Notes under the pieces: model-generated | Told to the model about the DNA's origin: nothing | Database searches by the model: none | The model's input: the letters and a program-made list of their open reading frames with translations, nothing else | NCBI RefSeq assembly: GCF_002878395.1 | Contig: NC_061120.1 | Coordinates: 112,828,158 to 112,892,157, forward strand | Direction of reading: 5' to 3' | Length of the DNA stretch: 64,000 nt | Source of the DNA: Capsicum annuum | Taxonomy: Eukaryota; Streptophyta; Magnoliopsida; Solanales; Solanaceae | Position numbers and translations under genes: made by a program | Shown: in pieces, positions 45,276 through 57,370 of the stretch | Layout: each line of letters starts with the position of its first letter | How positions within the stretch are numbered: the first letter of the stretch is position 1

Positions 45276-47808
45276 TGTAATACTCCATATTTACCAAGAT
45301 TAATTTAAGTCTTAGAACATGAGTAATCCTATATAAAATTTTTGAAATACTTAGTATTTTTTTATTTAGAGCCTGCCATTGTGTAGGAAATTCAATTAGT
45401 TTTCCAATGATATAAAATTCACCCAAATCTGATACCCAGGTGAAAATTTAAAGTCATTTTAGTGAAACAGTGTACCACCTAGTACTTCAGCGCATTGCGG
45501 AGGTAGTCCAAATGGAAATTGTCAAATTCCAGTGAGCCAACACGATACCACCACGTTGCGCCACCAGTTAATTTCCCAATTGTCACTTTTCCAGTATTAC
45601 TCCGCAATAATGGTGCGTCGCGCCAAGGCCCAGTTTCCCATTCTGTGAGGCACCGCAGCGCGCCATGAGTCCCATTCCAAGTGATCCAGAATGATTGTAC
45701 CGCGTCGTGCCATGGGGTAGTTTCAAAATTTTTTATGGAAATCCAAAGTTTTATCCAGGGTTAAATTAGTCTTTTCCCATGGTTTTATTACGTCTAGATA
45801 TGGGATTAAAGCCCTAAAAACATTTTAAGTCATTCATTATTCAATATTTCTCCAAAATCAAGAGCTTTCTCCCTACAATACAAAATCCTAACTTCAAGAA
45901 ACCCAAAGCAATCTCAAGAAATCCTCCAAAAACATTTAAGAACTCTTCTTCTCAGGTATATTAGGTGTTCATTCATAGGTCCCTTTCACCCATGAAGTCC
46001 AACAACCCTTTTGAAACATACAAGATCTCAAATTCATGATTTCCATTTTTGAATTAGATTTAATTCATGTTCATGAGAGTAGGTGGGTTTCAATCCATGA
46101 ATTAATTGCAAGTTTCATGAAAATTGAATTATATGTGTGATAAATATGTGATTATCTTGATAAACCCTTGAATTTACAAATTGATTAATGTATCATGATG
46201 TTCATGTATTGTCTATTATCATGTAAATAATCCATGTTCCCTAAGTGTTTGCTAAATTGCCTATGTGAAGTAAATAGTGGAATCATGACATGTTATTATG
46301 TGGTCCCGATCATGTACAAGTTTATGCCCTACAAGTGTTTGATGAAATGTTTATGTAATTTGACTAGTGAAAGCATGACATGTTATTCTATAATCCCATT
46401 CATGCACAAGTTCATGTATATCAAGTGTTTGACAAAATGTCTAAGTGAGTGCATTGTTAGCAAACAAGTATTATTATGCCTTTATGATCATGTTATGTCT
46501 TTCTTTTTATGCTATTGAGTTCTGGAGGTATTTAATACCCCAAATTCTAGCTATTTAACTAGAGACAGTGTCAGTTACAGAGTAGTATCAGTCATGTCAA
46601 GATCAGTAGAACTCAGTTAGTCACAGAACTGAGGAAAACTCAGTAGACTCAGTATTAGTCCAGTCTAGTTCAGTATAATTAGTTCAGTGTCTATTCAGTT
46701 GGCAGTAGGATTCGGTACTGAGATAGCCTAAGATGGGGGCACACCCATTAGTTAGGACTGGGTCCCTAAAAACAATCTGTAAGTTCTAGAAATACTTAGC
46801 CAGCATAGGTCATGAGATGTCACCCATTTGATATGATTGGCATACTCAGGGATCACCCGCTAGTTTAGGACTGATCTTATAGGTCACCTATTAGATAGGA
46901 CTGACTCTACAATAGATATTAGTACCCGTGACACATTATTATCACCCTTCTAATTTGGGTTACAGATTGGACCCCAACTCAGTTACCTTATATTATTTGG
47001 GGCATGTCGGCTAGGTGATAACCTCCCACAGTTTTAGTTTTCAGTCTTCAATTCAAAACTCAGTTTATTTTATAGAATCAGAACTGTCAGACACAGTCAA
47101 TCAGTATTAATAAATTAGTTATCAATTACTTTAGATATTAGTTACTCAATTATCAAAACTCAGTGCTCACCTTCAAAAAAGATGAGTTACAGTTTATATG
47201 TATATGTATTGTATTGTATACTCGGTGATTTCTATATTATCAGTTAAACACGTACTCTTATATTGACTACTATATATTATTCAGTCATTTATTGTTCATG
47301 CATATGAACCCTTGCATTCAACCTTACCTTATCTAGCACACCAGTACATTCTACGTACTGACTGCATACTCTTTCTTTGTGCTACGATGTCTCATATCAT
47401 AGGTTCGAATGCTTAGGATCCCAACTATATTTAGACAGATCAAGTTTGTAGTTTTAGATTTTGTAGTGAGTCCTTATTTATTGGTGATATAATTTATTTC
47501 CATTTATCAGTAGTTTAGTAGTTTGAGTTAGTTGGGGGCTTGTCCCATCCAATCCATATTTAGACAGTTCAGTTAGCGACTTTTAGACTAGATTAGTTCA
47601 GAAAGTGTTTAGTTTTCAGATGTTTTTACTAGATATTATCATTTATTAGTATTTATATTTTAAATCTTATGTCAATTTAGCCTAATTCAATATTTATTTT
47701 AGTATTACTATTTAGTGCTCACAGCAGATATCAGTCATGGATTAACTTGTGGTCCTTTAGGGTCATAGGCACCGTGTGGCATCCAGGGTGTACTCTCGGG
47801 GTGTTACA
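45276..47808 (+). mobile_element. LTR-G, solo LTR in the 3' LTR of J
   Basis: 2533 bp from TGTAATACTCC to GGTGTTACA, flanked by a perfect duplication ataga (45271-45275 and 47809-47813). The sister LTR of J has the unoccupied site. No PBS or internal region. Same family as LTR-H and LTR-E: 'acagtgtaccacctagtac' near 45468, a 'taggactg...' repeat block near 46740-46920 shared with LTR-E 55400-55560, and 'ggtcctttagggtcat' near the end. GC-rich modules sit at 45485-45720. Confidence 0.93.
45485..45720. promoter_or_regulatory. GC-rich U3 modules in LTR-G
   Basis: Cores 'cagcgcattgcgg', 'caccacgttgcgcc', 'ggtgcgtcgcgcc', 'accgcagcgcgcc' and 'accgcgtcgtgcc' at about 45488, 45550, 45611, 45652 and 45697, spaced roughly 40-65 bp. 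Same arrangement as in LTR-H. Confidence 0.5.
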
Positions 47809-48352
47809 ATAGAACATGGGGATAGATAGAGCATGGTTCTTGTTCTATTATAAAATAAGGAATTTGAATTAGCATCTAGGATAGGGATATACCTATAAGC
47901 CTTGTTCTGTTTACTTCCAGGATGACATCTTAATGCATCTAATTGGATTATTGCATCCCTGCTCAAAGATGTATTTTTATTGTCCAAGTATGTTTAATTT
48001 GAGAGGTTAGGAGACCATGACCATATGATACACCCTGCAAATCAACCACCAAGATAATTAATCTAACTAATAAAGTTCAATAGCGTAGTATGATTGTTTG
48101 TAGTGTCTTAACCCTGGGTTTTCATTCTCGTTGATTGTCCAAATTCTTTACTTCTCCACATTATTTTAGTCTACTTTTAGTTATAATTCTCAAACTTTTT
48201 TGGATACTTTTACACCACCTTAATCCCTATAATTAAATGAGAATTAGATAGTTTTCAACACAAGTCCCTATGGGATCGATACTTGGCTTCTAAAGGGCAA
48301 CTTTACTACTTGGTGAGACCATGTACACTTGCATTTACACTTGGGTGCAATA

Positions 48353-48790
48353 GTATTCCTTTGAGTATTACCCATGAATGCTGTGATGAGGTTTATGAGA
48401 ATGGGAAAGCTCAGACCTAAATATATTAGACCATTTGTGATCCTTCATACAATTGGTGACGTGGCTTATAAGTTATCCTTACCCCCAAATTTTGCTACTG
48501 TCTATCTAGTTTTTCTTGTTTCTTTGTGGTGGTGATACTTTCTCGATGCATATTAAGTGATTAGATAGGACTTATTTTTGTTGGATGAGCAATTAACCTT
48601 CGTGGAGGAGCCTATGATCATTTTAATCGATAATGTTAGGAGGTTGTGCACTAGAGAGATTCCAATAGTTAAGGTTCAGTAGGGTCACCACCCAGTAGAG
48701 GAGGCTACTTGGGATATCAAGAGTGAGATGTAGACTTAGTATCCTTACCTTTTTTAGGCTTTAGATACTTCCTAATCTTTTACTTTTGCA
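48353..48790 (+). pseudogene. element A integrase C-terminus with chromodomain-like end
   Basis: Resumes after J: 'PMNAVMRFMRMGKLRPKYI', 'RPFVILHTIGDVAYKLSLPP' (the GPF/I integrase module), then 'EEPMIILIDNVRRL', 'TREIPIVKVQ' and 'PVEEATWDIKSEM', the short chromodomain-like tail of Tekay elements, ending 'YPYLF'. Stops interrupt it. LTR-B starts 28 bp later. Confidence 0.82.
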
Positions 48791-49429
48791 CACGAAAGTT
48801 CTTTTACTAGTTGATATTGTAATGACCCTCCAAGTTATTTTTTGTATTTTTGATTATTTTTGCTATTTAGAGCTTTTCCATAGCTGCTCTAAGTAATTTA
48901 TGACTTTTGGAACTAACATTTCCATTACTCTCCAGTTCATTTGATTTTTACAGCTAATTCATTATTTTGAAGCCTTTCCTAGTTATAATTTGCTATCAGA
49001 TAAAAAATTTAGTCAAACGACCTCATATGCCAATTCTATCAGTTCCAATAGCTTTGGAACATCGATTTTAAGATAGGTGAACCCTTAGTTTGTGTCCCAA
49101 GGAATCCAAACTCATTTTGGGATACTAGCCAATATTTAAGAAAAATGGCATATGGATATGGGACCCACTATTAATTGAAACTACCATGGATGGAAATGTC
49201 AACTGTTCCATTGAATTCAAAGTATCAAATTTGATAGGATAGGATAAAATTTTTTCATATACAGGGTTCCATATGAGTCCTAAAAGGTTGGCGAAGACTT
49301 AGAACAATTCCAAGTCTCAGCTAGTGTTTGTCCACCTACATAAGTTCCATTTTGGGCCACTTAAATGATAGGGGCTCTAAAGAAATCGATCCCTCTCTGA
49401 AGTGACCATGTTGGGCTAGTAGAAGTTTG

Positions 49430-49557
49430 CTTAAGCAGAACCCCTACCACTTAAGAGATGGCTACTTAAGTGGCAATAGACTGCTTAAGGGGTATCTGTG
49501 CAGGCAACCAAATATTGTTAAAACGAAACTAGGTCACTTATGCGTTGATTGCTTAAG
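49430..49557. promoter_or_regulatory. CTTAAG palindrome cluster in U3 of LTR-B
   Basis: Five exact CTTAAG sites within 128 bp (49430, 49450, 49465, 49484, 49552) plus 'ggttaagcg'. Several extend to GCTTAAGC. The last is 44 bp before the TATA box. Confidence 0.6.
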
Positions 49558-49600
49558 CAGCCCAGTGTCTGGTTAAGCGATTCTTGGGCACCTGGTAACC

Positions 49601-49608
49601 TATAAATG
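49601..49608 (+). promoter_or_regulatory. TATA box of LTR-B
   Basis: TATAAATG after 'cctggtaacc', followed by a pyrimidine-rich stretch. Confidence 0.6.
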
Positions 49609-51477
49609 CGTTATTTAGCCTGATTTCTCCTATTTTCAAGAGTATAGAACCCTGAAAAGTGAGAAAAGTTGGGATAATCATTAGTGGATGATTTTGGAGT
49701 GTTTATGAACTTGAATTACACATTTCTTCTCCAAATTCGTGGGAAGCTTCCATAAATTTCATGATTAAATCCTTTATCATTTTCAAAAATCCCTAGAATA
49801 TTGGTGAATTGATTGTAACCCTACAATTTTACCCATTTTTGCAGTTAAATGATCCCTTAACACAGAAGGACATATTATTGGTTTTGATAATATAATTTTG
49901 CAACTGGGTACCACATGAGATTTTTACATAATTTTGGACCCAAAGTATAATAGTGAAATATAGGTATCATTTTTCTCTTATTGATGAGTAGATTGTGATT
50001 TATATAGTGTGGCATCGTGCAAAAGCTTCTTGAAAAAGGAAATCATTAGTTTAACAGATTCTTTGGGGATTTATTCAGAGTCCAAGTAGGCTAGTTCTAC
50101 ATTCTTCATAGATTAAGCTAAATTTGTAGTATAATTATGATATTATTCTAGATATGGGATGGGATTTACATATTCGAGGTAGGATTGATATAATTAGTGT
50201 TATTTGGATTGTTTAGCTTATTAAGGAATCATAATTTATGCGGAACTACCTAAGTTGCTCATGATTTATCTAGAATTTTTATATTAGGGCTAATTATGGC
50301 TTATTTCACGTCTAGAAGTGAATTTATATACCTCAGCCTTTCTCGGGATAGAATTTTCCTTAGAATAGATTTCAAGGATAAAAAGTGGACCCCTTCAACC
50401 AACCTTAGGCCAAAATTTGTGTTAGCTTTTATAAGCTTTTATAAGCATGTTATACCCTTTAAAATTCATATTTTTTGTGCATTGAGAAGATTAGATACTT
50501 AATGGTTATACCTGTATGGTACTTGGGAGTTGGTTCTAATTTTGGGCAAAACTTGGTGGTTTATTGATAATAAGTACTGTTGAAGCTTGAAAAATGGTGA
50601 TGATATTTTTGGCATGGGTTCCAATTTAAGTTCGACAAATATGATAATATTGATGACACTATTGACTTCTAGTTCGAGTATAACATTAAGAGTTTATTTA
50701 TGGTATGAAATGGTATGGATGGATTCATGGTTATAGCTAATATTTTGTAAAGTTATGGATCTTTAGTTATTCAGTTTTCTTTAATTGCACCCTATGGGCT
50801 TATAGGGGTCTTACTTACTTTTATGCACATATTGGCTTATGGGTCTAGTCTTGTAGTATTAATCATGTTGTCTTTCATATTATGTTTGTTTAGATTATTT
50901 ATTTATAGTGTTGGAGTTTATTTCTATCTTTACCCTTTTACTTTGACTTAGATTATTTATCTCACATCTATACCATATTTATATCATGATTTATCTCTGT
51001 TAGATGATGATGCTTACTGAGTACTACTGGTTTTGGTAGTCATACTACACTCGTGTACATTTTGGTGAAGATCCTAATACTAGTGGCCACCACTGAAGTA
51101 ACGATCATACTGAGTATTTTTTAGATATAAAATGAGTTCTCAGAGTTAGAATTTCCCCTTTTTCCTTCTTTTGTATATGTCTAGTCTCTCAATATTCGAG
51201 ATAGAATGTATATGACTATTTCAGTATTTATGTTCCTTTTGTAGTAGCTCTCATATCATCACTACTAGGTCGTGGGATGGTTGTTGATGCTTTATCTATA
51301 TTTTAGACTATCATTATTGTTTTATTACTTTTATAAGCTTTTAATTGTTGATTTCTATCTCTTAGTTCTTTTCCACCAAATTAGCCCATTATTTATAGGT
51401 ATGAGCTATGGTTAGGTTTGAATACTGGTGGGGTAGAGTAGGTTCCATCATGACTTACAAATTGAGTCGTGTTAAAT

Positions 51478-51490
51478 TGGTATTAGAGCC
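51478..51490 (+). other. primer-binding site (initiator Met tRNA), element B
   Basis: 'tggtattagagcc'; one difference from TGGTATCAGAGCC. Confidence 0.9.
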
Positions 51491-51666
51491 TTTGCTTACT
51501 AGTTTTTTAGTATAAGAGCAAGTGTCTAGTAGTGTTCTGCAGATCAAAATAATAAAGTTTGTTTCTTATTTGGAAGGCTTAGGAGTTCTTTAATTCCTTC
51601 ACTCATTTTATGCTAAGAGTCTGAGTTGGTTTCTAAAGAATTCCTTTGGTTTCACTTTTTTGTAGA

Positions 51667-53060
51667 TGGTTTGGACACATGTTACCTCTATACGAGACAA
51701 GAATCTCGAGACCAATTCTAAGGATCATGCCATTTTTTATGGGTAACCTAGAGGTCATAGATATCCTAGAGATTTATCCTTAGCTAAAGTCTAGGTAGGG
51801 ATCTTCACTAGACCTTCTTTTAGTTTTTAAGCCATAGATTCTTCTGCCCCTGCAAGAGTGGGTAGGGACTATCCTAGGCTCCACTATGGTTTATTTCTTC
51901 TTCAGTTCTAAGGGGTTCCTTTGCTTAGCTTTTGGGATTGGCTGGTGGTACATTGTTTGATTGGACAAAGTCTATAGATTAGAGTGGTACTGAGGCGGAG
52001 ACACAGCCTAATGCTGTGTCTCCTAGTGTTGAAGTCCCTCTTATGCCAGTGGTTGCTGAACCGATAGTTGCCAAGTCTGCTATATCTTTTGAAGAGTAGA
52101 ATATGTTGGGTAGATTCTTGAGATTATCTCCGCTTAGGTTTTCTAGTGCACTATGCGAGGATACCTATGAGTTCATGATTATTTGTGAGGATAGGCTCCA
52201 TAATTTTGGCCTTGTTAAGAGTCATGGTGTGGATTACACTACTTTTTAATTGGATCTAGCAGATAAACATTAGTGGAGAGGTCATCTTGATTCCAATCAA
52301 GATGGATCTTCCCTATTTACATGGACTCAGTACTTTGAGATCTTCTTGGATAAGTATATACCTCAGAGTCTTATGGATTATTTGAGGGATCAGTTCTCAT
52401 GGTTAGAGTAGGGCTCCATAGCTATTGTTGAGAATGAGGTACGATTACATATGTTGGCTAGGCATGCTACTTTTTTTTTGACTACTAAGTATGAGGAGGT
52501 TTATTGCTTTATTTGGGGACTGAACTTTCTCATTGAATTTCTAAATAGAGTTTGGTTACTGTAGTTAGGTCTTTTGCTAAGGTTTTTTTACTATGCTTAG
52601 GTTATGGAGGAGATTTATCATGAGTCCCAAGAGGATGGCAATCAAAGGTCGCGATATCAGGGTAGTTTCAGTAAGAGCCATAGTTCCTTACGATTCAGAG
52701 GTAGTGGTTCTTAGGGTAGGTACCCTCTATGTCAGCCATATCAGCATCAGGGTCAGTTAAGTAGCCGTTCGTACTACATTTTATATTATTGATAAAGGTC
52801 ATTCTAGATATAGTGATCATCGTGTCTAGTATAGTTGTTATCCTTTTTGGGGTTCGTCTTTTGGTTATTCTAGTCGTGGTGGTTATTCTAGGTCAGTTAG
52901 ATCTTTTGGTTTCAGTATAGCGCTTGAGGCATGTTATGGTTGTGGGGATTTTGTCCATTTCTCAAGACAATGGTTCCTTCAGCTTAGAGTGTTCCACCTA
53001 TAATAACGGTACATCCCCAAACTAATGGTGATGCACATAGTTGTAGGGGTGGTCTCCTGA
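51667..53060 (+). pseudogene. element B gag
   Basis: Start ATG 51667 (MVWTHVTSIRDKN). Capsid words: 'RFLRLSPLRFSSALCEDTYE', 'DRLHNFGLVKSHGVDYTTF', 'LFTWTQYFEIFLDKYIPQS' and 'LRDQFSWLE' (52110-52430). The zinc knuckle reads 'CYGCGDFVHFSRQW' (about 52928), C-x2-C-x4-H with the last Cys replaced by Trp. Stops and shifts throughout. It is the same family as element A's remnant at 19101. Confidence 0.8.
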
Positions 53061-54014
53061 GTACAAATAGAGGTTCTTAAGTAGGTAGAACAAGACATCA
53101 TCCAGGAGCCCAACCTTTTGGCAGGCGTGGTTAGTTGTATGCCATACCTGCTAGACACGAGATTGAGTCTTCATATGTTGTTATCATAGGTACGATCTTT
53201 GTGTGCCATCAGTTGGTTTTTGCTTTATGTGATTCGGGATCCACTTATTCTTATGTATCTTCTTATTAAATCCATGGTTAAAGTTATCTTGGGATTCATA
53301 ATTTTTATCATTATATGCATCTACTCTCGTAGTTGATTCTTTAGTAGTAGATCATGTTTATAGATCATGTCTTATGACTGTATGCTAGTTTGATACTCAA
53401 GTTGTTTTTATTATGTTAGATATAGTGAATTTTTATGTGATGCTGGGCTTGGACTGGTTATCCAACTATCATGCGGTCTAGGATTTTTTTCTAAGATCAT
53501 TAGCTTAGTCATGCCCAACATACCCCTAGTTGTGTGGTGGGAAGCTATTAGCCTTGAGACGACGAGGATTATTTCTTATATTCTGGCTAGGAGACTTATT
53601 TTGATAGGTTATGAGTCTTCTCTAGTTTATATTTGTTATGTTAGTGTGGAGAGTCCATCACTTGACTTTGTTTCTATATTTTGTTAGTTTCTTGATATTT
53701 TCCCTATCTATCTACCTGGATTTTTTCCAGAGCATGTTATTGAGTTTTTTAAAGATCTTGAGCCGGGAACCTGACGTATTTTTATGGTACCTTGCTATAT
53801 GGCTCCTACCGAGCTTAAGAAGCTAAATTCTTAACTTCAGCACCTTCTTGGTGAGGATTTTATTATACCTATTATGTCTCATTTGGGTGTTCCTATATTG
53901 TTTATTAAGAAGAATGATGGTTCCACACATATGTGTATTTATTATAGGTATCTTAAAAATTTAATGGTGAAGAATATATATCCTATGCCTTATTTTGAAG
54001 ATTTTTTTGACCAT
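53061..54014 (+). pseudogene. element B protease and start of reverse transcriptase
   Basis: The protease active-site box is intact here: 'ALCDSGSTYSYVSSY' (Asp codon 53231). Then the linker 'MPNIPLVVWWEAIS', 'FPIYLPGFFPEHVIEF', 'MVPCYMAPTELKKLNS' and RT start 'FIKKNDGSTHMCIYYRYLKN', 'KNIYPMPYFEDFFDH'. RT is cut at 54014 by LTR-E; the rest lies outside the window. Confidence 0.82.
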
Positions 54015-56650
54015 TGTAAAACCCAACATTCTTGATCTACAAATCGAACAATCAATTCAATGTTTTTAAACTCTAATCCTATGTTTATATTTGAATACAT
54101 GACTCATGATCTTTATCCTAGTGTGTGAAGTACTTTTGAGGTGAAAAATGTCCATGGGAATCACATAGAACAAAGTTGAGCTAAGAGCTTTTGATTCGTC
54201 CAAAGGTTGGTATTCGATTCTACAAGGGTCAACTTTTAACAAGTATCTATTGAAATATGCGGAATTATTCAGCTCAAGACCCACCAAATTATAGTTATTG
54301 AATTATTTTTCCAATTATACCAATTTCCCTTTAATCTGGTACCCGAGCAAAAAGTTATGACCATTTTTGTCAGAACTAGTAAAATGTCGTGATAGCGCCG
54401 CGATGTGGGAATAAGTTACGGCATCTAGATTTGCGATGCGGAGTAATGTTTTCTTGTATCCATAAATACAAGCCTAAAGGGCGTTCTAGTCATTTCCTCT
54501 TGCCCCTAAGCACCCAAGTTATAGATTGAAACACCAAAAGGGAATTAATTGCCCACTTTTCATCATCAAACCCCTTTGTAATCCCTCTTCCTCTCCAAGA
54601 ATAAAATACAAACTTTTTCTCCAAGAATTCAAGCTTCGAAGTTCAAGAAACTTTGAGAAAACATCATGAATAGGGTTTATTTTAGAAGTTCATCATACAA
54701 GTCCCAAGATTCAAGATTTCTTCCTGAAGAATTCAAGGGTTCAAGTTCCAATTTTAAGTTTCTTCAAGAATTCATTAAAATTAAGGTGTGTGGGGTATTC
54801 ATCAATGAGTCCCTTTCACCCATTGAGCCTAAAGCTTTCTCTCTTAATTAAATTATGGAATTTTTCTTTACTATTGTATTTTATATGTTCAAGATGGGTT
54901 TAAATCTTGATTTTCGTTGTAATTCAAATTCAGTTCAGCCCATGTATGATCCCATGAATGATTAGACCGCCTCATGCATTAAATTTTAGTTTTCCATGTC
55001 TTATTCAAGTGAATTTTATGTTAAATTCCCACATTTATGAATTTAGCCACGTAATCAAGTTGATTTCCCATGTTTAACATATTCCCACGTTCAAGTTCAT
55101 GATTCTTACATGTTTGATAAAATGTCTTTGCTTTGGATTTTGAACCATGATCCCATACTATATTTTTAAAGCTTTATTATTGTATTTTACGATTATTCAG
55201 TTTTTGCGGGTTATAAATAGCCAATACTTATGTGTTTTACATGATTCAAGATCTCCAAGTAATGTTTCGTTAAACCATGATTTTATTATTTTTCTCATTT
55301 TTTATAATCATGAAAAAAACTATCAGAAATAATGTTCAGTTACACATAGTTCAGTTCAGTTAGGAGTAGGATTTAGCACCGAGCGAACCTAGGGACGGGG
55401 GCTCACCTACCAGTTAGGATTGGGTCCTTTGTAGTAGCCCCTATGTTCCAGAACTATATAGCCAGCGTAGGATTATGAGATGTCACCCGCCTGTTTAGGA
55501 TTGACACTCTTTTAGGAGTCATCCCAGTTCAGGACTGACTCCCTAGTCCTTCAGGATATCAAATTAGTGGATCGATACAACCAGTGTTAGTACCTGTGGC
55601 ATAGTAGTAACACCTTTCCAACTGGGGTTACAGGTTAGACCCCAATTAGCTCAGTCTGGGGTATGTCACTTATATGATGCATCCTATAGTTTCAGCCAGT
55701 ATTCAGTATGTCTCAGCTCAGTTTTGCTTGACCAAAGCATACGGATTTTCAGTTATTCAGTTATACATAATTCAATCTTTCATATTACAAATTATCTCAG
55801 AAACATGTTTATGCTTGGTTTTCCATTCTTAGTTTTACATGTTCTTGTTTTCATGCTCAGTAACTATTTATTACCCTCAGTCAGTTTTCAGTATGTCAAA
55901 CTTGACATGAGATTTACATACAGTATTCGTGTTATATTGTATCCTAACATTAGTTCTACTTATTTTACAAAAGTAAAAAATTTAAGAAACCAAGTGTAGT
56001 GCTTCACCAGCTTATCAGATTATTTTTTTTACTCATGCATTTAAGATACTTCATCTTTTGGTTTATTTGAGTCTGTTAGTGAGTTTACTTGAACTTAGCA
56101 TACATGTTTTAAGATTATGTATGAAATCCTCCTTACTTATTTCATTCACCCCCAATTTCTTGGTACATTCCAGAAGTACTGATCCATATATATATCTATG
56201 TTCTACATTGTCTCATAATGTAGGTACCCATTGTAGCCTACACGACACAATCAGACATTTTGCAGCTTCCTGCCAGTAGGTGATGAGTTCTCTTATTTTG
56301 GAGAATCCAATCAGTAGTTGTTCATGTACTTTTCAATAATTATTCATATGTATTGATTTGCAGTAGTTGGAGGCATGTCCCAGCTATTAGTCAATATAGT
56401 AGAGACTTCATAAATAGTCAGTTAGAGTCATAGGATGTAATTTATGTTCTTTCTTAAAATTTTATCAGATTGCAAACTTTATCAGTTATATACTTATTCA
56501 GATTTCCTTATGATAATGTTTCCGCTCTTTTAATTTTTTTTGTACATATTAAATCAGTCTCATAATAGTAGGCCAGTTCATAGGTTAGCTTGGGATCACT
56601 TGTTGTTCCAAGCACTGTGTTATGACTAGCGGTAGTCTCGGGTTGTGAAA
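54015..56650 (+). mobile_element. LTR-E with following PBS, inserted in element B RT
   Basis: 2636 bp from TGTAAAACCC to 'gttgtgaaa'. A Met PBS and leader follow, so it is the 5' LTR of another element whose interior is cut off at about 56.9 kb. Shares the 'taggactg/gtcacccgcctg' block with LTR-G. TATA-like box at 54461. Short open frames within (54666-54851, 55724-55999, 56058-56279) have no domain and lie in R/U5. Confidence 0.82.
54461..54468 (+). promoter_or_regulatory. TATA-like box of LTR-E
   Basis: CATAAATA after the CG-rich stretch 'atagcgccgcgatg' (about 54393) and 'ttgcgatgcgg' (about 54431). Confidence 0.5.
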
Positions 56651-56654
56651 AACT

Positions 56655-56895
56655 TAGTATCAAATCCCAGAGTTCAATTGTCCTAGAGTATCTATGAAGT
56701 TGTGTCTAGTAGAGTCTTGTGGAATGGTACAAAGATGTTTGTTCTATTCTTGGACAGACTACAGAGTATTTTAAAAATGTTTCCCTTCTTTCATGTCTTA
56801 GATCATGCAGTAGAACTGTCCTCTAAGAAATTTACTCAGATTCTCATCTAAGTCCATTCATGTCAACTTTTCCTTATTTTTGAGGTAATAGAAAC
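56655..56895 (+). other. primer-binding site and leader of element E
   Basis: 'tagtatcaaatcc' at 56655-56667 corresponds to TGGTATCAGAGCC. The leader 'gtctagtagagtcttgtgg' (about 56706) and 'atgtcttagatcatgcag' (about 56799) match leaders I know from Solanaceae Tekay elements. Ends without a recognisable gag. Confidence 0.7.
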
Positions 56896-57370
56896 AATCA
56901 AGTATAAACCTTATAGATAGAGTTTTCTCAAACAGTCCCCACAAACAGTTATGGGATTGCACCCAGTGTCAAAAGTACCCCGTTAGTGCTTTTAAGTTCT
57001 AGATTACCCCCTACATAACTTGTATAAAATTCCCGTAGGATGGTACAATACCCTCCCCTAAACGTACCCTACATACCCTCCCCTATGAACCCCAACACTA
57101 TTAACATATGACCACCATGTCCAAACCATACACTAGCATACGACTAATACTTTAAATATGTACCTTAGGTAGAATAGAATACTCTAGGTTAAACACAGGG
57201 AACCATACTACTAGTACCCTAAGATATGATTAGTATGACCTAACCATACCTTATATAGAAACCAGCAAACCCACACTAACTCTCTGACCACCCATAACTT
57301 CAAACATATGTTTGTAGTTTACGCCCAGTCATAAAAGTACCCCAAAGCATAGTCAACCTCAATTTCACCC
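56896..57370. other. unassigned segment, probably terminal part of a minus-strand LTR
   Basis: C-rich on this strand ('accctcccctaaacgtaccc'). Two imperfect 20-bp direct repeats, 'cccagtgtcaaaagtacccc' (56962) and 'cccagtcataaaagtacccc' (57324), lie 362 bp apart. No coding words on either strand. Confidence 0.35.

Larger units (their letters stand above)
31835..48352 (+). mobile_element. element J, Athila/Tat-like LTR retrotransposon with two nested insertions
   Basis: 16.5 kb between perfect target duplications gtatt (31830-31834 and 48353-48357), inserted in the integrase of element A, whose frame resumes on the far side. LTRs: 31835-33450 and 44192-48352 (the latter enlarged by solo LTR-G). 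A tRNA-Asp PBS, a gag (split by element K), an aspartic protease remnant and a long 3' non-coding region make up the interior. After removing K and LTR-G the element is about 7.6 kb and has no RT, RNase H or integrase, so it is non-autonomous. Confidence 0.88.
44192..48352 (+). repeat. 3' LTR of element J, split by solo LTR-G
   Basis: Left part 44192-45275 and right part 47809-48352 align with the 5' LTR (31835-33450). TATA box at 44912-44919. With LTR-G and one duplication removed it is about 1.62 kb, the same as the 5' LTR. Confidence 0.9.
48818..51474 (+). mobile_element. LTR-B, shared by elements A (3' LTR) and B (5' LTR)
   Basis: 2657 bp from TGTAATGACCC to 'gtcgtgtta', then 3 nt and a Met PBS. 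The end of A pol lies on its left and gag of B on its right, both in + orientation, so one LTR serves two internal regions. Contains the CTTAAG cluster (49430-49557), a TATA box (49601) and the late block 'gtaggttccatcatgact' shared with LTR-D and LTR-C. The 68-codon frame at 50296-50502 has no recognisable domain. Confidence 0.82.

Noticed and set aside
46234..46518. 94-residue Cys-rich frame as a gene
   Set aside because: It is within solo LTR-G and arises from repeated 'catgtt/aagtgtttg' text that is also present in LTR-H in another frame.
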